The notes: a model not told the origin generated them from the letters alone. Counted from the first letter of the stretch, positions 51,606-63,919 are shown. The stretch is DNA of 64,000 bases from Cheilinus undulatus (GCF_018320785.1 NC_054875.1:30013157-30077156); one strand, 5' to 3'. Numbers and translations: made by a program.

Positions 51606-54600
51606 TTACTTGGGACAGTAGCCAGCCTGGAGAAACCAGTGGTATGCAGAGAGGGCGCTGGTAGAAATCTGCTGTTCCACCTGGAAGCCTTTATCAGGAT
51701 AGTCCCTGATTCTCTCCACCACACCTAGAAAATATTGATATGAAAAAGAGCACACTCATGAAACAGAGAATAAAAACTTTTCACCACAATTTCCAGACAC
51801 CAGTAATGGCATTAAAGAATGAGTGACAGACAGTACCAAGCATGTAGCAGATAAGATCAGAGGCTGTGCCCACAGTTGGATGAGGGTATTCAAAGATGCT
51901 TAACTGGGGTGAAGTCACAATGGCATGTTTGAGCTCTCTCAGGTCAGGCCATTGGCGCATGAAGGTGGCATAAACTCGACGTTCCATGAAGGGCTGCTGC
52001 ACAAGGATGACACTGGAGACTGTTGAGGATGTAGAAATAATGACAAATATCACAGGCGAACAGATGAAGCTAAAAAAAGTTTTCTTGTGTTTAATTGAGA
52101 TAATCAGAACAATATCTGAGACAAAAAGTTAAGAGTACAGCAGCTGTGAATATTTTGTTGCTCATTGTGTTATGGAAAAAGCTTCTACACTTATGAACAA
52201 GTTCAGCTATGATATCCCACCTGGAATGTTTCTTTCCTTGAGGACCCTGTGAGAGAAGCGGATATTCTCCCCAGTGTTTGTAGCTTCTGTCTCCAGCAAG
52301 ATGTTCATCCTTGGAACTCCCATCCGAAGTGCAACATCCAGAAAGACATCAGCCTCCGGTCTGGTCCAAACGCCTACAGAAAATATAAAATGTCAGTGCT
52401 GATAACAGCTGTGATTGTCTGGGTATGAAAAAAAGTACTGACAAATATCTCTGACCAAGTGATTAAAGTGTGGAATTCCTTATCACAAAACACAAACAAT
52501 AAACAAATGTTCTGGGTTTTTTTTCCAATTGGGGTAAGAATCTGACTTTTCAGATACTGACTTTTCAGAGCAGGACTGGCTAAATGTGCACTTTACAGTG
52601 AACCTCCACCAGTTTGAGTCTTTCGAGGGACTTTTCTTTGTGAAATCTGATCAGATATTTTATAACATGTAGAATAAAATGTAGGGTAGGAAGGGGTCTC
52701 TGTTGAAGGAAATGTGGAGAACAGCTGGCAGATCATTTTTATGTATTGGAAACTACCCAAAAATTTAGACACACTAGCATGATGCTACCCATGCAATGCT
52801 GAGCATTTATGGTTTTGTCCGTACTTGTTCAACATCACAGCTCACATTTGGCAGGGGAAAAAAAAAAAAAAGAATTAACACAACGACTAACTGGCGATAT
52901 GCTACATGATCATCTCAATCCAGTAAGTGGGAATAACCATATAATAATCTGATTTGATATGCAAACATGCACACAGTAGAATGTGTTTTATTGTGTGTGT
53001 TACTGGGGAAAAAAAAAATTAAAAATTCAATAGTCAAGTCAATTCAAAATGATTTTCTATAGCATGTTTGAAGAAAAAAAAACACTTGACAAAAGTACTG
53101 CACAGGCTTAAGACATAGAAGACAATGAAACACAATAAAAAAAATTACAATAATAAACAGTACAAATAAAAACAGACAATGTCAAGTTGCCAAAGATCAA
53201 CTTGTATTAAAAGCCATTTCAAATAGGGGAGTCAAGGACTAAAAGTTTTCGAAAGACTGAGCAGTTCTAATTTTTTCAGGTAAACTGTTCCACAGTCTTG
53301 GAACAGCCACCACAAATGCTTTGTCACCTAAAGTTTTGAGCCTACATCTCGGAACAGCTAAGAATATGTGATGTGTTGACGATCATTAAGTGCAGTTTCT
53401 TTCTTTTGGTAAGATTTAAAACCAGGCTGAATTTTTCTAAAATAATATTAAAAATCAAGATGTGACTGTAATTGATTAAAAACCACTCTCTCCAAAACCT
53501 TAGATGGAAAAAGAAGCACAGAAATGAGCTAAAAATTAGACAGAACAGAGGGATCACTGTTGGGGTTTTTAATAAGAGGCTGCACACGGCATGTTTAAAA
53601 ACAGCTGGAACGCAGCCTGATTAAAGCGATAAACTTATCAAAGTTAAAATAGTTGGATTTCTTGTCACAGGAACATGACGTAAAACAGCAGAATCACTGT
53701 TGTCTTTTTTTACACTGTGTAGCCTCTCCACCTTTTGGCATACTGATGCAGCAGGGGGCATTGTTGGTCATGATTCATCAACTGCTAGCTATCAATGTTG
53801 GAGCTTGTACTGTTTTATCATTCAGATTTGTAGAGAGTTAGTCTAAGGGATTTCAAACTGCAGAAAATGCATTCCAAGCTTCATGTAAACCAACATTTTT
53901 ATACCCTTCATTTCACTGAGCATTAACATCATAGCTTAATTCCAAAACTGCTGCTCTTCAATGCTAATGCATTATTCTGCTTCCACTCATGAGCTTTGTT
54001 CTACTCCAGTTATTACTTCTATCTGATAATGGATATCAGATTATGCTGTTCAAATGACTACTTGAGTAACCAGATAGCTCCAGAAATCAAATAATTATCA
54101 ATTTATTTAACAGTCACATTGAGTGACAATAAAAGCAAGGAGGGAACAACTATTTCACTAAATCAGATTGACGATTTTTAGCAACACTGGTAAAATATGA
54201 TTGTGGTTTTAACTTCAACTTAACCACAATCATCTAAACTAATGCCTCTTCATCTGTATAGATGTATGGGATGCTTAGATTACCAGCTGTTCCTTCTGTC
54301 TTTTGTTTTTCCTCTGCGTGCTTCAAAAATAAGCTGTAAAAATAGTGTGGACATGATCAAACACAATTGATATTGAGATGCACTGTCTAACGTTATATGC
54401 GTGTGTCTCCTTGATTAGTAAAGGCTATAACTATTATCATATGGATTTGGTCAAGCTGCCTACAGAACAAAGAAAAAACAAATGACAACGAAGAGATGTA
54501 TGTTCTGACTGACCTGCTGTCTGTTTGCCCAGGTTGCCGGTGAAGAGAAGCCATGGAGCCCATCCCTCTAAAAATAGAGTCGCTGACCTCTCTGCAACCC

Positions 54601-55462
54601 GCAGGTCATGACAACCAAGTCCAATTATCACGTCACTCTTTTGAGAACAAAAACTTATGTCAGCAATAAAAAAGTACGAAATTTGACATGAACTAGGACT
54701 GAAATGGAAAAGTAGACTTAGCTGACAATTATGTTAGCTGAAACTACTTACTAAATACCCGGATGATTACCGAACGTTAACAAGCATGTGTCAATGCTAC
54801 CCTCCTTTTTTTTTTTGCATATTTTAGGCACAAAACTTCCATTTTTCTTTTCATGCATACACTTCCATATTATTTACGTACTTAATAAAGAATGAGATGG
54901 GTTGAGCGGCTTACCAAACTCAGACAAATCCACTCAAGGCCACAAGTTTTTTTAAAAGCATTATATTTGAGTTTCAGTTTAACTAGCAAGCTAACCAACT
55001 TCCACTGAAAAAAGACAAGCTAGAAAGCGAAATAAACAAAAAACGTTGGAAAACTGCCTGATATGAAACGTCAGTGACTTACATTTGTATCTTGCTGAGA
55101 AATACGCAAAAATACCATAAAAATGTTCCTAAGCATATCAGAAATCATATAGAAAGCCTGTTGGCTTTTTTGCATTACAAAAGACTCAACCTCATTCAGT
55201 GGCAATATGGGAAATGGCAGTTTTGGGTTATTGTTATTATATATTTTTTAAATTTATAATATTTCCTGTCTTCTTTTTAAGGTCAAAGTCATGCAGTCTG
55301 GCGTAAACATTAATTTTAAATGTAAGTAAATTCATAGGCATTAATATAAAAATGTTTAAGGAAATATTTCCTCAGAATGACTCTACATACTTTTTTCAGA
55401 GGCTGATGCAAACAAAGGTAGTCCCACAGGATTCTGGCCCATTTCTCACTTTCTTCATCCAT
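51606..55462 (-). CDS. DUF218 (YdcF/SanA/ElyC-like) domain protein
   Basis: A 228-residue protein on the minus strand. Coding exons in transcript order are 55462-55391, 54637-54514, 52373-52221, 52019-51801 and 51724-51606; the splice phases agree throughout and the frame closes on TAA. It has the hallmarks of the DUF218 fold: SDVIIGLGCHDLRVAERS (from residue 25), a Gly-rich LLFTGNLGKQT, EADVFLDVALRMGVP, then LLETEATNTGENIRFS (E93, T99, N102), then VILVQQPFMERR, then GFQVEQQI near the C-terminus. No signal peptide or membrane span is visible. DUF218 proteins are best known in bacteria (SanA and ElyC in envelope integrity; YdcF reported to bind S-adenosylmethionine). The role of the animal member is unknown to me. 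The start ATG was chosen as the first in frame after the acceptor at 55479. The donor at 51801 was chosen because it alone keeps the frame. Confidence 0.82.
52999..53590. repeat. Decayed interspersed repeat in an intron of the DUF218 gene
   Basis: Text such as AACTGTTCCACAGTCTTGGA followed by GCTTTGTCACCTAAAGTTTT matches, from memory, a non-coding interspersed repeat frequent in fish. The preceding part (GCATGTTTGAA then AAAGTACTGCACAGGC) resembles another common repeat head. Family and boundaries are uncertain. Confidence 0.4.
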
Positions 55463-55632
55463 TTCTTCCACCTGTTGAGCTGTGGAGACAGGGAGCAGAC
55501 TTCTCAACCTTAAGGCACATAAAAAAAAAATCCAGCAAATTCTAAATATGATGCCACACCCGCTCCCATGAGAACACAAGTTTAAGGTTTTAAAGTAAAG
55601 CAGCTGTCAAGACATATGTGGAATAGACTTAC

Positions 55633-55750
55633 GTTAGTCATATAAGATTCACTGATGGAAAATTTGTTGCACAGCAGCCTCCATAACAGCATCAGCCTGA
55701 GGGGAGGAGACTGACCTAGACCAGTCTTTGAAAGAACCAGGGATCAGTAC
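55633..55750 (-). other. Probable 5' untranslated exon of the DUF218 gene
   Basis: On the minus strand a donor (CTAAC followed by GTAAGT) ends this exon at 55633, and the next acceptor is 55480-55481, directly before the coding exon. It contains a small upstream open frame (MEAAVQQIFHQ, then stop) out of frame with the main start. The 5' limit is a guess. Confidence 0.45.
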
Positions 55751-56898
55751 ACTTGCTGGCTTCTACTGAAGCGTTTACCACTTAAGTCAAATTGTAGATC
55801 TGTTTAGGGTGACAATTATTGTATTTTAGTATTCAAAAACATTTGTTTCCATTAACTAAATACACTTTATTTCTTTTATTGGTATTAAATGCTTGTATCA
55901 ACTACAAACAACGTTACTAAGCTGTTCTCTATAGATTTAACTGTTTCCCTTTACTCTGTCCTGTAACTGGGTGCATATGTACTGTTTACAACACCAAAAT
56001 TCAGATCAAACTTTTCTCTAGAGAGTTCCATTCTGGTGATGCACATTCTGAGTCTCCATAGTGGCATTTTCAGCATAAAACAGAGAAAACTAGGGATAAC
56101 ACGACCCATAGATAAAAACGAAAGGCCAGGCTTTACTTTTAGAGCAGCAACCCAATAAATGCTGACATGGGGTCAAAGGGCAGTTGTGCCTCACCATACT
56201 CCTGTTGTTTTTCAGCTTCAAACAAAACAAACCACGCCTCTGGAATGGCAGTCAAAGCACAAGCACAACAGCTTGCCTCTGTTTTGTTTTTCCAGTCTGC
56301 TGCATTAATCCAAATGTGTGCATCTGTCCTGTTAATCAAATCAGCATAATTTTCTGTGTGAGCTGCATTACAACCAGTGATTGAGTGAAGTTTTCGAACA
56401 ACACAAATGTCATAATCTGGTCTTTGCAAAACTTTTTAAACCAGTTCTTAAAAAATTATGTTTAAAATAAGTTTACCCTCTGCTTATTCACTTGGGAATC
56501 ATGTTAGCATCACCACCAGGCTGGTCAGGGGTATGGAGTTTCTTGAATCCACTTGCACCTTACTTGAAAGTTTTCTTTGTATCTTTGTGCTCACAAATAT
56601 CCCTTGGTGGACTTGTTTTTATTCATTTCTCTCTTGTTATAGCCAGAGCTTTAGCAGGCCTTTGATAGTCCTAACATTTTAAAGTGTACTTTTCCTGTTT
56701 TACATTGCCACTTTTGCCAAAACTTATATGTTTATCAAAAAGCTGTTAAAAGTAAAATTAAATGAATACTCTATGAAGCAGTCATAAAAAGCACACAAAT
56801 ATCAAAGTATTCTTAAACTTAAATTTAATAATTATTTTGAATACAATCAATATCATCCAGTATAAATAGTTCCATCAAGCCAGAGGAAAGAGCTTGCA
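55751..56898. other. Spacer between the DUF218 and mtg2 genes
   Basis: A 1.1 kb stretch without an assigned gene. A minus-strand open frame at 56139-56429 (96 codons) has balanced amino-acid composition but no family I recognise; it may be part of an interspersed repeat. A minus-strand ATTAAA at 56824-56829 could serve mtg2. Confidence 0.5.
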
Positions 56899-58323
56899 CT
56901 ACCATCTAGTGGATTTCCCCTCCTCTTGGAGGTATCCGTCATACAGCTCTCTGAGGTGGAGGACAAGCTCCTCTACGTTCTTTCCTGTTAGTGCTGACAC
57001 AGGGATGACCCGCTGGGTGACGAGGCTCCTCAAAGTCTTAAGCTTCTCCTCAGCCTCAGGTAGGTCCATTTTGTTGGCTATGATTGCTTGAGGCCGCTGG
57101 GAGAGACCAGCTTCGTACTGGTCCAGTTCAAATTGTAGGTGCTGGAGCTGCATCCAGGGCTCAGGGGAAGACAGGTCGAGAACAAAGAGGAGGCAACGAC
57201 AGCGTTCTATGTGACGAAGAAAAGAGATCCCAAGGCCTCGGTTTTGATGTGCTCCCCTGATGATGCCTGGTATGTCAGCAACTGCAGACAGGAAGGTAAA
57301 ATTGAAACGAAAATGTAGATTCAAATGAATAGAAAGATAAATAAAACTTTACAAAGCTGTTAAATAATATATGTATATATATATATATGTAATCTACCTG
57401 CAACTTGCTCATGATCCCTGTACTTGACGATCCCTACATGTGGGTTTAGTGTTGTAAAAGGATAAGCAGCGACAGCAGGTCTGGCATTGGAGATGGCTCT
57501 CAACAATGATGACTTCCCAGCATTAGGGAACCCAACCTTATGGAGAAAGGTAAAAACAGTTCAGCCAGTTGTGGGGTTGGCAGGCAACATACCATTTTTG
57601 ACTTTGAGCAGCTTTTTTCTTACCAGTCCAGCATGAGCCATAGTACGTAGTTCTAACTGAAGAACCCTCTCTTGGCCCTCGGTTCCTGGGGTTGCTGTCA
57701 TTGGTGCCCGGTTTTCATTTGATAAAAAGAAACGATTCCCTTTTCCACCAGACCCTCCAAAAGCAGCCAGATACTCCTGGCCATGCTCAGAAAGGTCAAA
57801 AACCATCTTTCCATGCTCTTTCACCACAGTACCTACAGGTACCTGTAGAATGGAAAAACATCAAAGTTAGACTTCACAAGAGGTTTATGACAAAACAGTT
57901 ACAATAGTGTAGGTTAAGTGTTATTCACAGTGGACTCACAGATATATAAGTCGGACAGGCGTTTCTGCCATAACAGTTCTTGCTGCCTCCTGACTGCCCG
58001 TCCTCTCCCTTGTAAACTGGAACTACTTGTGCCAATGATTTGACAAAGCGGTCAGCTGAAGGCACACAAATGGGAAAGACTGTTTTGATGTAGGTTGTTT
58101 AAGATTGTATAGGAAAATTGTAAAACAAACAGCAAAAAGACAAGAAGGTGAACAGAATCCTTGCATGAGACTTACCCTTTATAATGATGCTTCCTCCATC
58201 TCCTCCATTACCTCCATCTGGTCCTCCCCACTCTTTACGGGGCTCACTGTGAAAGCTGCAGGCACCTTTACCACCTGAGCCGGCCACTAACTTCACATAG
58301 CGATAGTCTTTAAAGTGACGGGT
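56899..58323 (-). CDS. mtg2: Mitochondrial ribosome-associated GTPase 2 (Obg family), C-terminal 334 residues
   Basis: GTPase of the Obg/CgtA family that acts in maturation and quality control of the large mitoribosomal subunit at the inner membrane. Exons in transcript order are 58323-58176, 58055-57940, 57842-57624, 57536-57398 and 57281-56899, joining in frame to 334 residues plus TAG. Residues 1-160 are the glycine-rich Obg domain ([43 protein letters not shown]). The G domain follows: G1 GFPNAGKSS (163-171), switch [10 protein letters not shown]3 DIPG (210-213), G4 NKMD (277-280), G5 SAL (303-305). The sequence tracks human MTG2 closely, including [16 protein letters not shown] and the terminal RW. 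The mitochondrial targeting N-terminus (about 70 residues in human) is missing: exon 58323 starts in phase 0 after an acceptor, so at least one exon lies further upstream, beyond the Tc1 elements or outside the window. Confidence 0.93.
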
Positions 58324-58630
58324 CTATGGGCAAGAAAAAAAACAAGTAACATTTATCAGAAGACGGCCTCACACAACACCAATAATTGCAAGATTTGTAA
58401 TGGACAAGACTCCAAATTCAGTTGCTTTAAATGGTTTTACAAAAGGATTTATAAGAGTGTTTTCCCACCTCTAGCTCATTTGCTTTGGTACAAATCAAGG
58501 ACAAGTTGGTTACATTGTTGCTGATTTGCATCAACTTGGTCTGTGTTCACACAGGGGAGATTTATAAGCAGAGTAAAATGCAATGATAATGCCTTGAAAA
58601 GCCTTTTGCATTTGTGAGCATTAGTATATA

Positions 58631-60247
58631 CAGTTGAAACCAGAGGTTTACATACACTATATAAAAAGGCACATAAACTTTTTTTTTCTCACCGTCTAAC
58701 ATTAAATCAGACTAAACTTTTCCTGTTTTGGTCAATTAGGATTACCAAAATTATTTCTATTTGCTAAATGCCAGAATAATGAGAAAATGATTTTTTTAGA
58801 CAATTTTTTTATTGTTTTCTTGAGAGTCAGAAGTTTACACACACTAAGATTACTATGCCTTTAAACAATTTGGGAAAGCCCAGATGATGATGTCATGTCT
58901 TTGGAAGCCTCTGATAGATTTATTGACAACATTTGAGTTAATTAGAGGCACACCTGTGGATGTATTTTAAAGCACACCTGAAACACACTGCTTCTTTGTG
59001 TAACATCATGGGAAAATCAAAAGAAATCAGCCAAGATATCAGGAAGACAATTGTGGACTTACACAAGTCTGGTTCGTCCTTGGGTGCAATTTCCAGATGC
59101 CTGAAGGTGCCACGTTCATCTGTTCAAACAATTATATGCAAGTATAAACACCATGGGAATGTCCAGCCATCATACCGCTCAGGAAGGAGACGGGTTCTGT
59201 GTCCCAGAGATGAACGTGCTTTGGTCTGAAAAGTGCATCTCAACCCAAGAACAAAAGCAAAAGACCTTGTGAAGATGCTGGCTGAAGCTGGTAAGAGTGT
59301 GTCATTATCAACAGTCAAACGAGTCCTGTACCAACATGGGCTGAAAGGCCACTCTCCCAGGAAGAAGCCATAACTCCAAAAGAAACATAAAAAAGCCAGA
59401 TTACAGTTTGCAAATGCACACAGGGACAAAGGCCTTAATTTTTGGAGACATGTTCTGTGGTCTGACAAAACTAAAATCAAACTTTTTGGCCATAATGACC
59501 ATCGTTACATTTGGAGAAAAAAGGGGGAAGCTTGCAAGCCTGAGAACACCATCTCAACTGTGAAACATGGGGGTGGCAGCATCATGTTGTGGGGTTGTTT
59601 TGCTGCAGGAGGGACTGGTGCACTTCACAAAATAGATGGCATCATGAGGAAAGAACATTATGTGGAAATACTGAAGCAACATCTCAAGACATCAGCCAGG
59701 AAGTTCAAGCTTGGGCGCAAATGGGTTTTCCAAATGGACAATGACCCTAAGCATACTGCCAAACTGGTTACAAAGTGGCTTAAGGATAACAAAGTCAATG
59801 TTTTGGAGTGGCCATCACAAAGCCCTGATCTCAATCCCATTGAAAATTTATGGGCAGAGCTGAAAAGGCATGTGTGAGCAAGGTGGCCTACAAACTTGGC
59901 TCAGTTACACCAGTTCTGCCAGGAGGAATGGGCCAAAATTCCTGCAAACTATTGTGAGAAGCTTGTGGAAGCATATCCAAAACGTTTGACCCAAGTCATA
60001 CAGTTTAAAGGCAATGCTACCAAATACTAATGAAATGTATGTAAACTTCTGACTCTCAAGAAAATAGTACAAAATTGTCTAAAAAATCATTTTCTCATTA
60101 TTCTGGCATTTAGTAAATAGAAATAATTTTGGTAATCCTAATTGACCAAAAACAGGAAAAGCTTAATCTGATTTAATGTTAGACGGTGAGAAAAAAAAAG
60201 TTTATGTGCCTTTTTATATAGTGTATTTAAACTTCTGGTTTCAACTG
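58631..60247 (+). mobile_element. Tc1-like transposon with IR/DR ends
   Basis: A 1617-bp element bounded by TA (58629-58630 and 60248-60249). The outer ends read CAGTTGAAACCAGAGGTTTA and its complement. Each terminal inverted repeat is about 210 bases and contains an inner direct repeat of the outer motif (AGAAGTTTACACACACT near 58830; its complement near 60040-60056), the IR/DR layout of Sleeping Beauty-type elements. The inverted repeats still match closely, so insertion is fairly recent. The transposase gene has three stop codons. Confidence 0.93.
59008..60030 (+). pseudogene. Tc1-like transposase with three internal stops
   Basis: From ATG (MGKSKEISQDIRKTIVDL) the frame runs 340 codons to TAA at 60028-60030, full length for the family, with no frameshift. 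Premature stops lie at codons 74 (TGA), 122 (TAA) and 290 (TGA). Both TGA stops sit where relatives have arginine, so they fit CpG decay (CGA to TGA). The N-terminal paired-type helix-turn-helix region is present. The catalytic D153, D244 and E279 are all kept (WSDKT, QMDND, PIENLW). The single-gene copy cannot make full-length enzyme, but its ends could still be moved in trans. Confidence 0.92.
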
Positions 60248-60414
60248 TATGTATCAAATGTTAACAATCATGTAAAACAAGGCTACAAAAAGTATCTTAG
60301 AAATAATACACTGGACATTAGTCATTTATGGGCAATTGACAAAAACAGTGGGTAAGACAGGGTGATATACAAATAGCATGGAATTTATGAAGTGTGGCAT
60401 ATATATTAGGTCTA

Positions 60415-61991
60415 CAGGTACATCTCAAAAAATTAAAACATCATTATAAAGTTCTATATTTCTTGTCACTCATTTCAGAAAGTGAAACCCATATATTATA
60501 GACTCATTACACATAGAGTGAAATATTCCAAGCCTTTATTTCTTGAAATGTTGATGATTATGACTTACAGATAATGAAAACTAAAATTCTGTGTTTCAGA
60601 AAATTAGAATATTGTGAAAAAGTTCAATATTGGAAGGTCATGGTGTCACACTCTAATCAGCTAATTCACTCAAAACACCTGCAAAGGTTTCCTGAGCTTT
60701 TAAATGGCCTCTCAGTCTGGGTCAGAAGGCTACACAATCATGGGGAAGACTGCAGGCTTGACAGCTGTCCAGAAGACAGTCACTGACACCCTCCACAAGG
60801 AGGGTAAGCCCCAAAAGGTCATTGCTAAAGAAGCTGGTTGTTCACAGAGTGCTGTATCCAAGCATATTCATAGAAAGTTGAGTGGTGGGAAAAAGTGTGG
60901 TAGGAAAAGGTGCACCAGCATAAAGGATAACCGCAGCCTTGAGAAGATTGTCAAGCAAAATCCATTCAAGATTTCGGGGGAGCTTCACAAGGAGTGGACT
61001 GAGGCTGGAGTCAGCGCATCAAGAGCCACTACGCACAGACCAATCCTAGACATGGGCTACAAATGTCGCATTCCTCGTGTCAAGCCACTCCTGAAACCGA
61101 GACAACATCAGAAGTGTCTTACGTGGGCTGTGGAGAAAAAGAATTGAACTGTTGCTCAGTGGCCCAAAGTCCTCTTTTCAGATGAAAGTAAATGTTGCAT
61201 GTCATTTGGAAAATCAAGGTCCCAGAGTCTGAAGGAAGAGTGGAGAGGCACAGAATCCACGTTGCTTAAAGTCCAGTGTGAAGTTTCCACAGTCAGTGAT
61301 GATTTGGGCTGCCATGGCATCTGCTGGTGTTGGTCCACTGTGTTTTCTGAAGTCCACAGTCAACACATCCATCTACCAGGACATTTTAGAGTACTTCATG
61401 CTTCCTTCTGCTGACAAGCTTGATGGAGATGCTGATTTCATTTTCCAGCAGGACTTGGCACCTGCCCACACTGCCAAAGGTACCAAAAGCTGGTTCAATG
61501 ACCATGGTGTTACTGTGCTTGATTGGCCAGCAAACTGGCCTGACCTGAACCCCACAGAGAATCTATGGAGTATTGTCAAGAGGAAGATGAGAGACACCAG
61601 ACCCAACAATGCAGATGACCTGAAGGCCGCTATCAAAGCAACCTGGGCTTCCATTACACCTGTGCAGTGCCACAGGCTGATCACCTCCATGCCACGCCAC
61701 ATTGATGCAGTATTTCATGCAAAAGGAGGCCCAACCGAGTATTGAATGCATAGAAATGAACAGCCTTTTCAGAAGCCTGACATTTCTGTTTAAAATATCC
61801 TTTTTCATTGATCTTGTGTGATATTCTAATTTTCTGAAACACAGAATTTTAGGTTTTCATTATCTGTAAAGGCTTGAAATATTTCACTCTATGTGAAATG
61901 AGTCTATATAATATATGGGTTTCACTTTCTGAAATGAGTGACAAAAAACATTAAACTTTTCACGATATTCTAATTTTTTGAGATGTACCTG
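60415..61991 (+). mobile_element. Second Tc1-like transposon, different family
   Basis: A 1577-bp element bounded by TA (60413-60414 and 61992-61993). The left end begins CAGGTACATCTCAAAAAATT and the right end is its complement; the inverted repeats run about 175-200 bases with small gaps. It starts only 167 bases after the previous Tc1 element and has the same orientation. End sequence and transposase differ from those of its neighbour, so this is an independent insertion and not a duplication. Confidence 0.92.
60704..61745 (+). pseudogene. Tc1-like transposase with stops and one frameshift
   Basis: From ATG at 60704 (MASQSGSEGYTIMGKTAGL) the frame runs to TGA at 61145 (codon 148), where relatives have Trp. 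A one-base gain in the A run at about 61208-61213 then shifts the frame, and a second Trp-to-TGA change lies at 61230-61232 in the shifted frame. From about 61278 the rest is open to TGA at 61743-61745. The DDE residues remain (FSDESK, FQQDLAP, ENLW). A helix-turn-helix DNA-binding N-terminus is present. The gene is inactive. Confidence 0.9.
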
Positions 61992-62344
61992 TAAATACGG
62001 AGTATCCTGTTTATTCAATTTTCTTGAATTTTAAATATTCAAACAAAAACATAGTAGTTGAACACTGACTAACTTTACAAGGAAGTAACTCGGCAACTCT
62101 ATACAGAAGGCAGATTGATGGATGTAATTTCAGTGTGTAATTCCTTAAATTAAAGCTCCTATTAGGAAGTTTGCTTTATGTTGTTTTTGGCACCCTCTGT
62201 CAACAAACTTCTGACTTTCTAAGAGAGAGTTCACATGTTCTCCTTGTGCATCCTCCCCAGGTACTCCAGTTCCCCCTCCAGCTCTAAGATATGCTCATTA
62301 GGCTGATTCATGACTCTAACTTACCCCCTGTAATTACCCTCGTG

Positions 62345-62405
62345 CAGGGGTTGGCACCCTGTAGCTCTTTTGCCTGTCCCAAGTGGCTCTCTGCAGATGT
62401 GCCAG
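62345..62405 (+). mobile_element. Possible hAT terminus
   Basis: CAGGGGTTGGCACCCTGTAG followed by CTCTTTTGCC and AGTGGCTCTCTGCAG resembles the left terminus of a hAT family that begins CAGGGGTTGGCAACC. No right end was found in the remaining sequence. Confidence 0.4.
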
Positions 62406-63289
62406 AAATTTGAAGTAAAGGAAACTTGTTTTTTAACATCAAACAAATATTTTTTCTTATGCTATATTGAGATAGTTTTGTATATTTTTCTGTAAAACTT
62501 GCAACTTTTTTTATTCACTCATAACTTTATTTTTATAAATAGGCTTATTTTATCAACATAGATGTGCGTTATATCATTGTGTCTATGGCACAGCACACAC
62601 CGGTGCTTCTTGTCTTGGAAGCAAAGACCAGGACAGTCACGTCATGAGTGACACCTGAAGAAGGAGTTTTGCACACATCACATGAGTTAAGTTTTTAATA
62701 TCTGCAACCTGGTTTAGCACAGCAGGAGGGAAGTTAAGAACCAGAAAAAGATGATCAATTTGATAAGTTTCTTATTAAACTGGTGCGTCCATCGGACCAT
62801 AAGAAGACTAAAGAAGTGTCAGCAGAAAATGTGAACAGTGATAATGTTAACAACAGCATGAAAAACTAAGACAAGTTCACACTTGACAGCATCAGTCAGA
62901 GGAGAAAAGAGAGAAAGGAGGCCAAGGGATCACTGTGGGCTGTTTGAGCAAAAAAAAAAGAGGTAAGCTCATGTTTTATTGTTATTCTCCTCTCTGCTGC
63001 TGTGAATTCTTCATTATTGATATGTTTGATGATGATTTCAATGTTATGGTGTGTAATAGTACAAGGTACTGTGTACAAGTGTGCATTTGTGTTGTAAAAG
63101 ATGAGACTGTTAATGTTTGTGCTGAAAATGGCAAGTGTGTTAATGTGGCACTGTCCAGGGTGCTGACATCTGTCCATTATAGAGAGTGAAAGAGTGAGAA
63201 AGGCTGTACACAGCTAATTCTACTCTCATGAATATTTTGAGTCATTATCATAATTTCTGCAGTTTGTCCTTCAGATTGTGAGCTGAGAT

Positions 63290-63351
63290 TGGTTCCAGTC
63301 CCCTGAGACCCCAAACACGAAAAGCGGTACAGATTAATGGATGGATGGATG
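63290..63351 (+). mobile_element. 3' tail of a non-LTR retrotransposon or SINE
   Basis: GGTTCCAGTCCCCTGAGACC followed by AAAGCGGTACAGATTAATGG and a short ATGG tandem run is the typical 3' end of RTE-like fish retroposons, which finish in (TGGA)n. Only the tail is present. Confidence 0.6.
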
Positions 63352-63900
63352 TGTGAGTAGTAGTGCTGTTAAATTATGGAGAGAAAAAAAATATGATCAC
63401 AGCAAGTTTGATTGATACAACTGTTTAACACATCACTCATTGATTTTAAAACCTGTAAAAATTACATCATCCTGAACACTTTAACATTCTAACCCCCCTC
63501 CCTCCCTTCAGCTGTTTGTCAGTTCTGACAGATAACCATTTTGGCCATTTACAAAAAAAACACATTATCCTCTGTTCATTTTATTCTGCTTATTTGTTTA
63601 TACGCTAGCTAATCTATATGCAATCAAAAATAACCTATTCAAACACAAATTTTAATTTGGTTACTATTAAAGAAAAAGTTCTGAAATCATAAAATTCTGA
63701 GATAAGATACTTCAGATGAGTGAAAAATAAAATTAAGTGCAATAATGCTTTTTATTACTAAACATCATTACTGAATACCAGCATTAGCCAACTGAAAACT
63801 TGACATTCATCTTGAATTAGTAAAATGAAAACTGAGTAAATTTTAGTATGTCTGACAGAGTTGACAAAAATCAAGATATGATGGTCAAAAAAGCAACAAT

Positions 63901-63919
63901 TTTTTTTTGGGGGGGGGGG
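63901..63919 (+). repeat. T-run followed by G-run
   Basis: Eight T then about eleven G in a row. This is a simple-sequence stretch prone to length variation and sequencing error. Confidence 0.9.

Noticed and set aside
51790-51801. Alternative donor (TTGTG followed by GTGAAA) for the fourth coding exon of the DUF218 gene
   Set aside because: It leaves phase 2 and would put the last exon, which clearly encodes a DUF218 C-terminus in phase 1, out of frame.
59124-59480. Minus-strand open frame of 118 codons
   Set aside because: It is the antisense shadow of the Tc1 transposase, which matches its family on the plus strand.
61373-61702. Minus-strand open frame of 109 codons
   Set aside because: Antisense shadow of the second Tc1 transposase.
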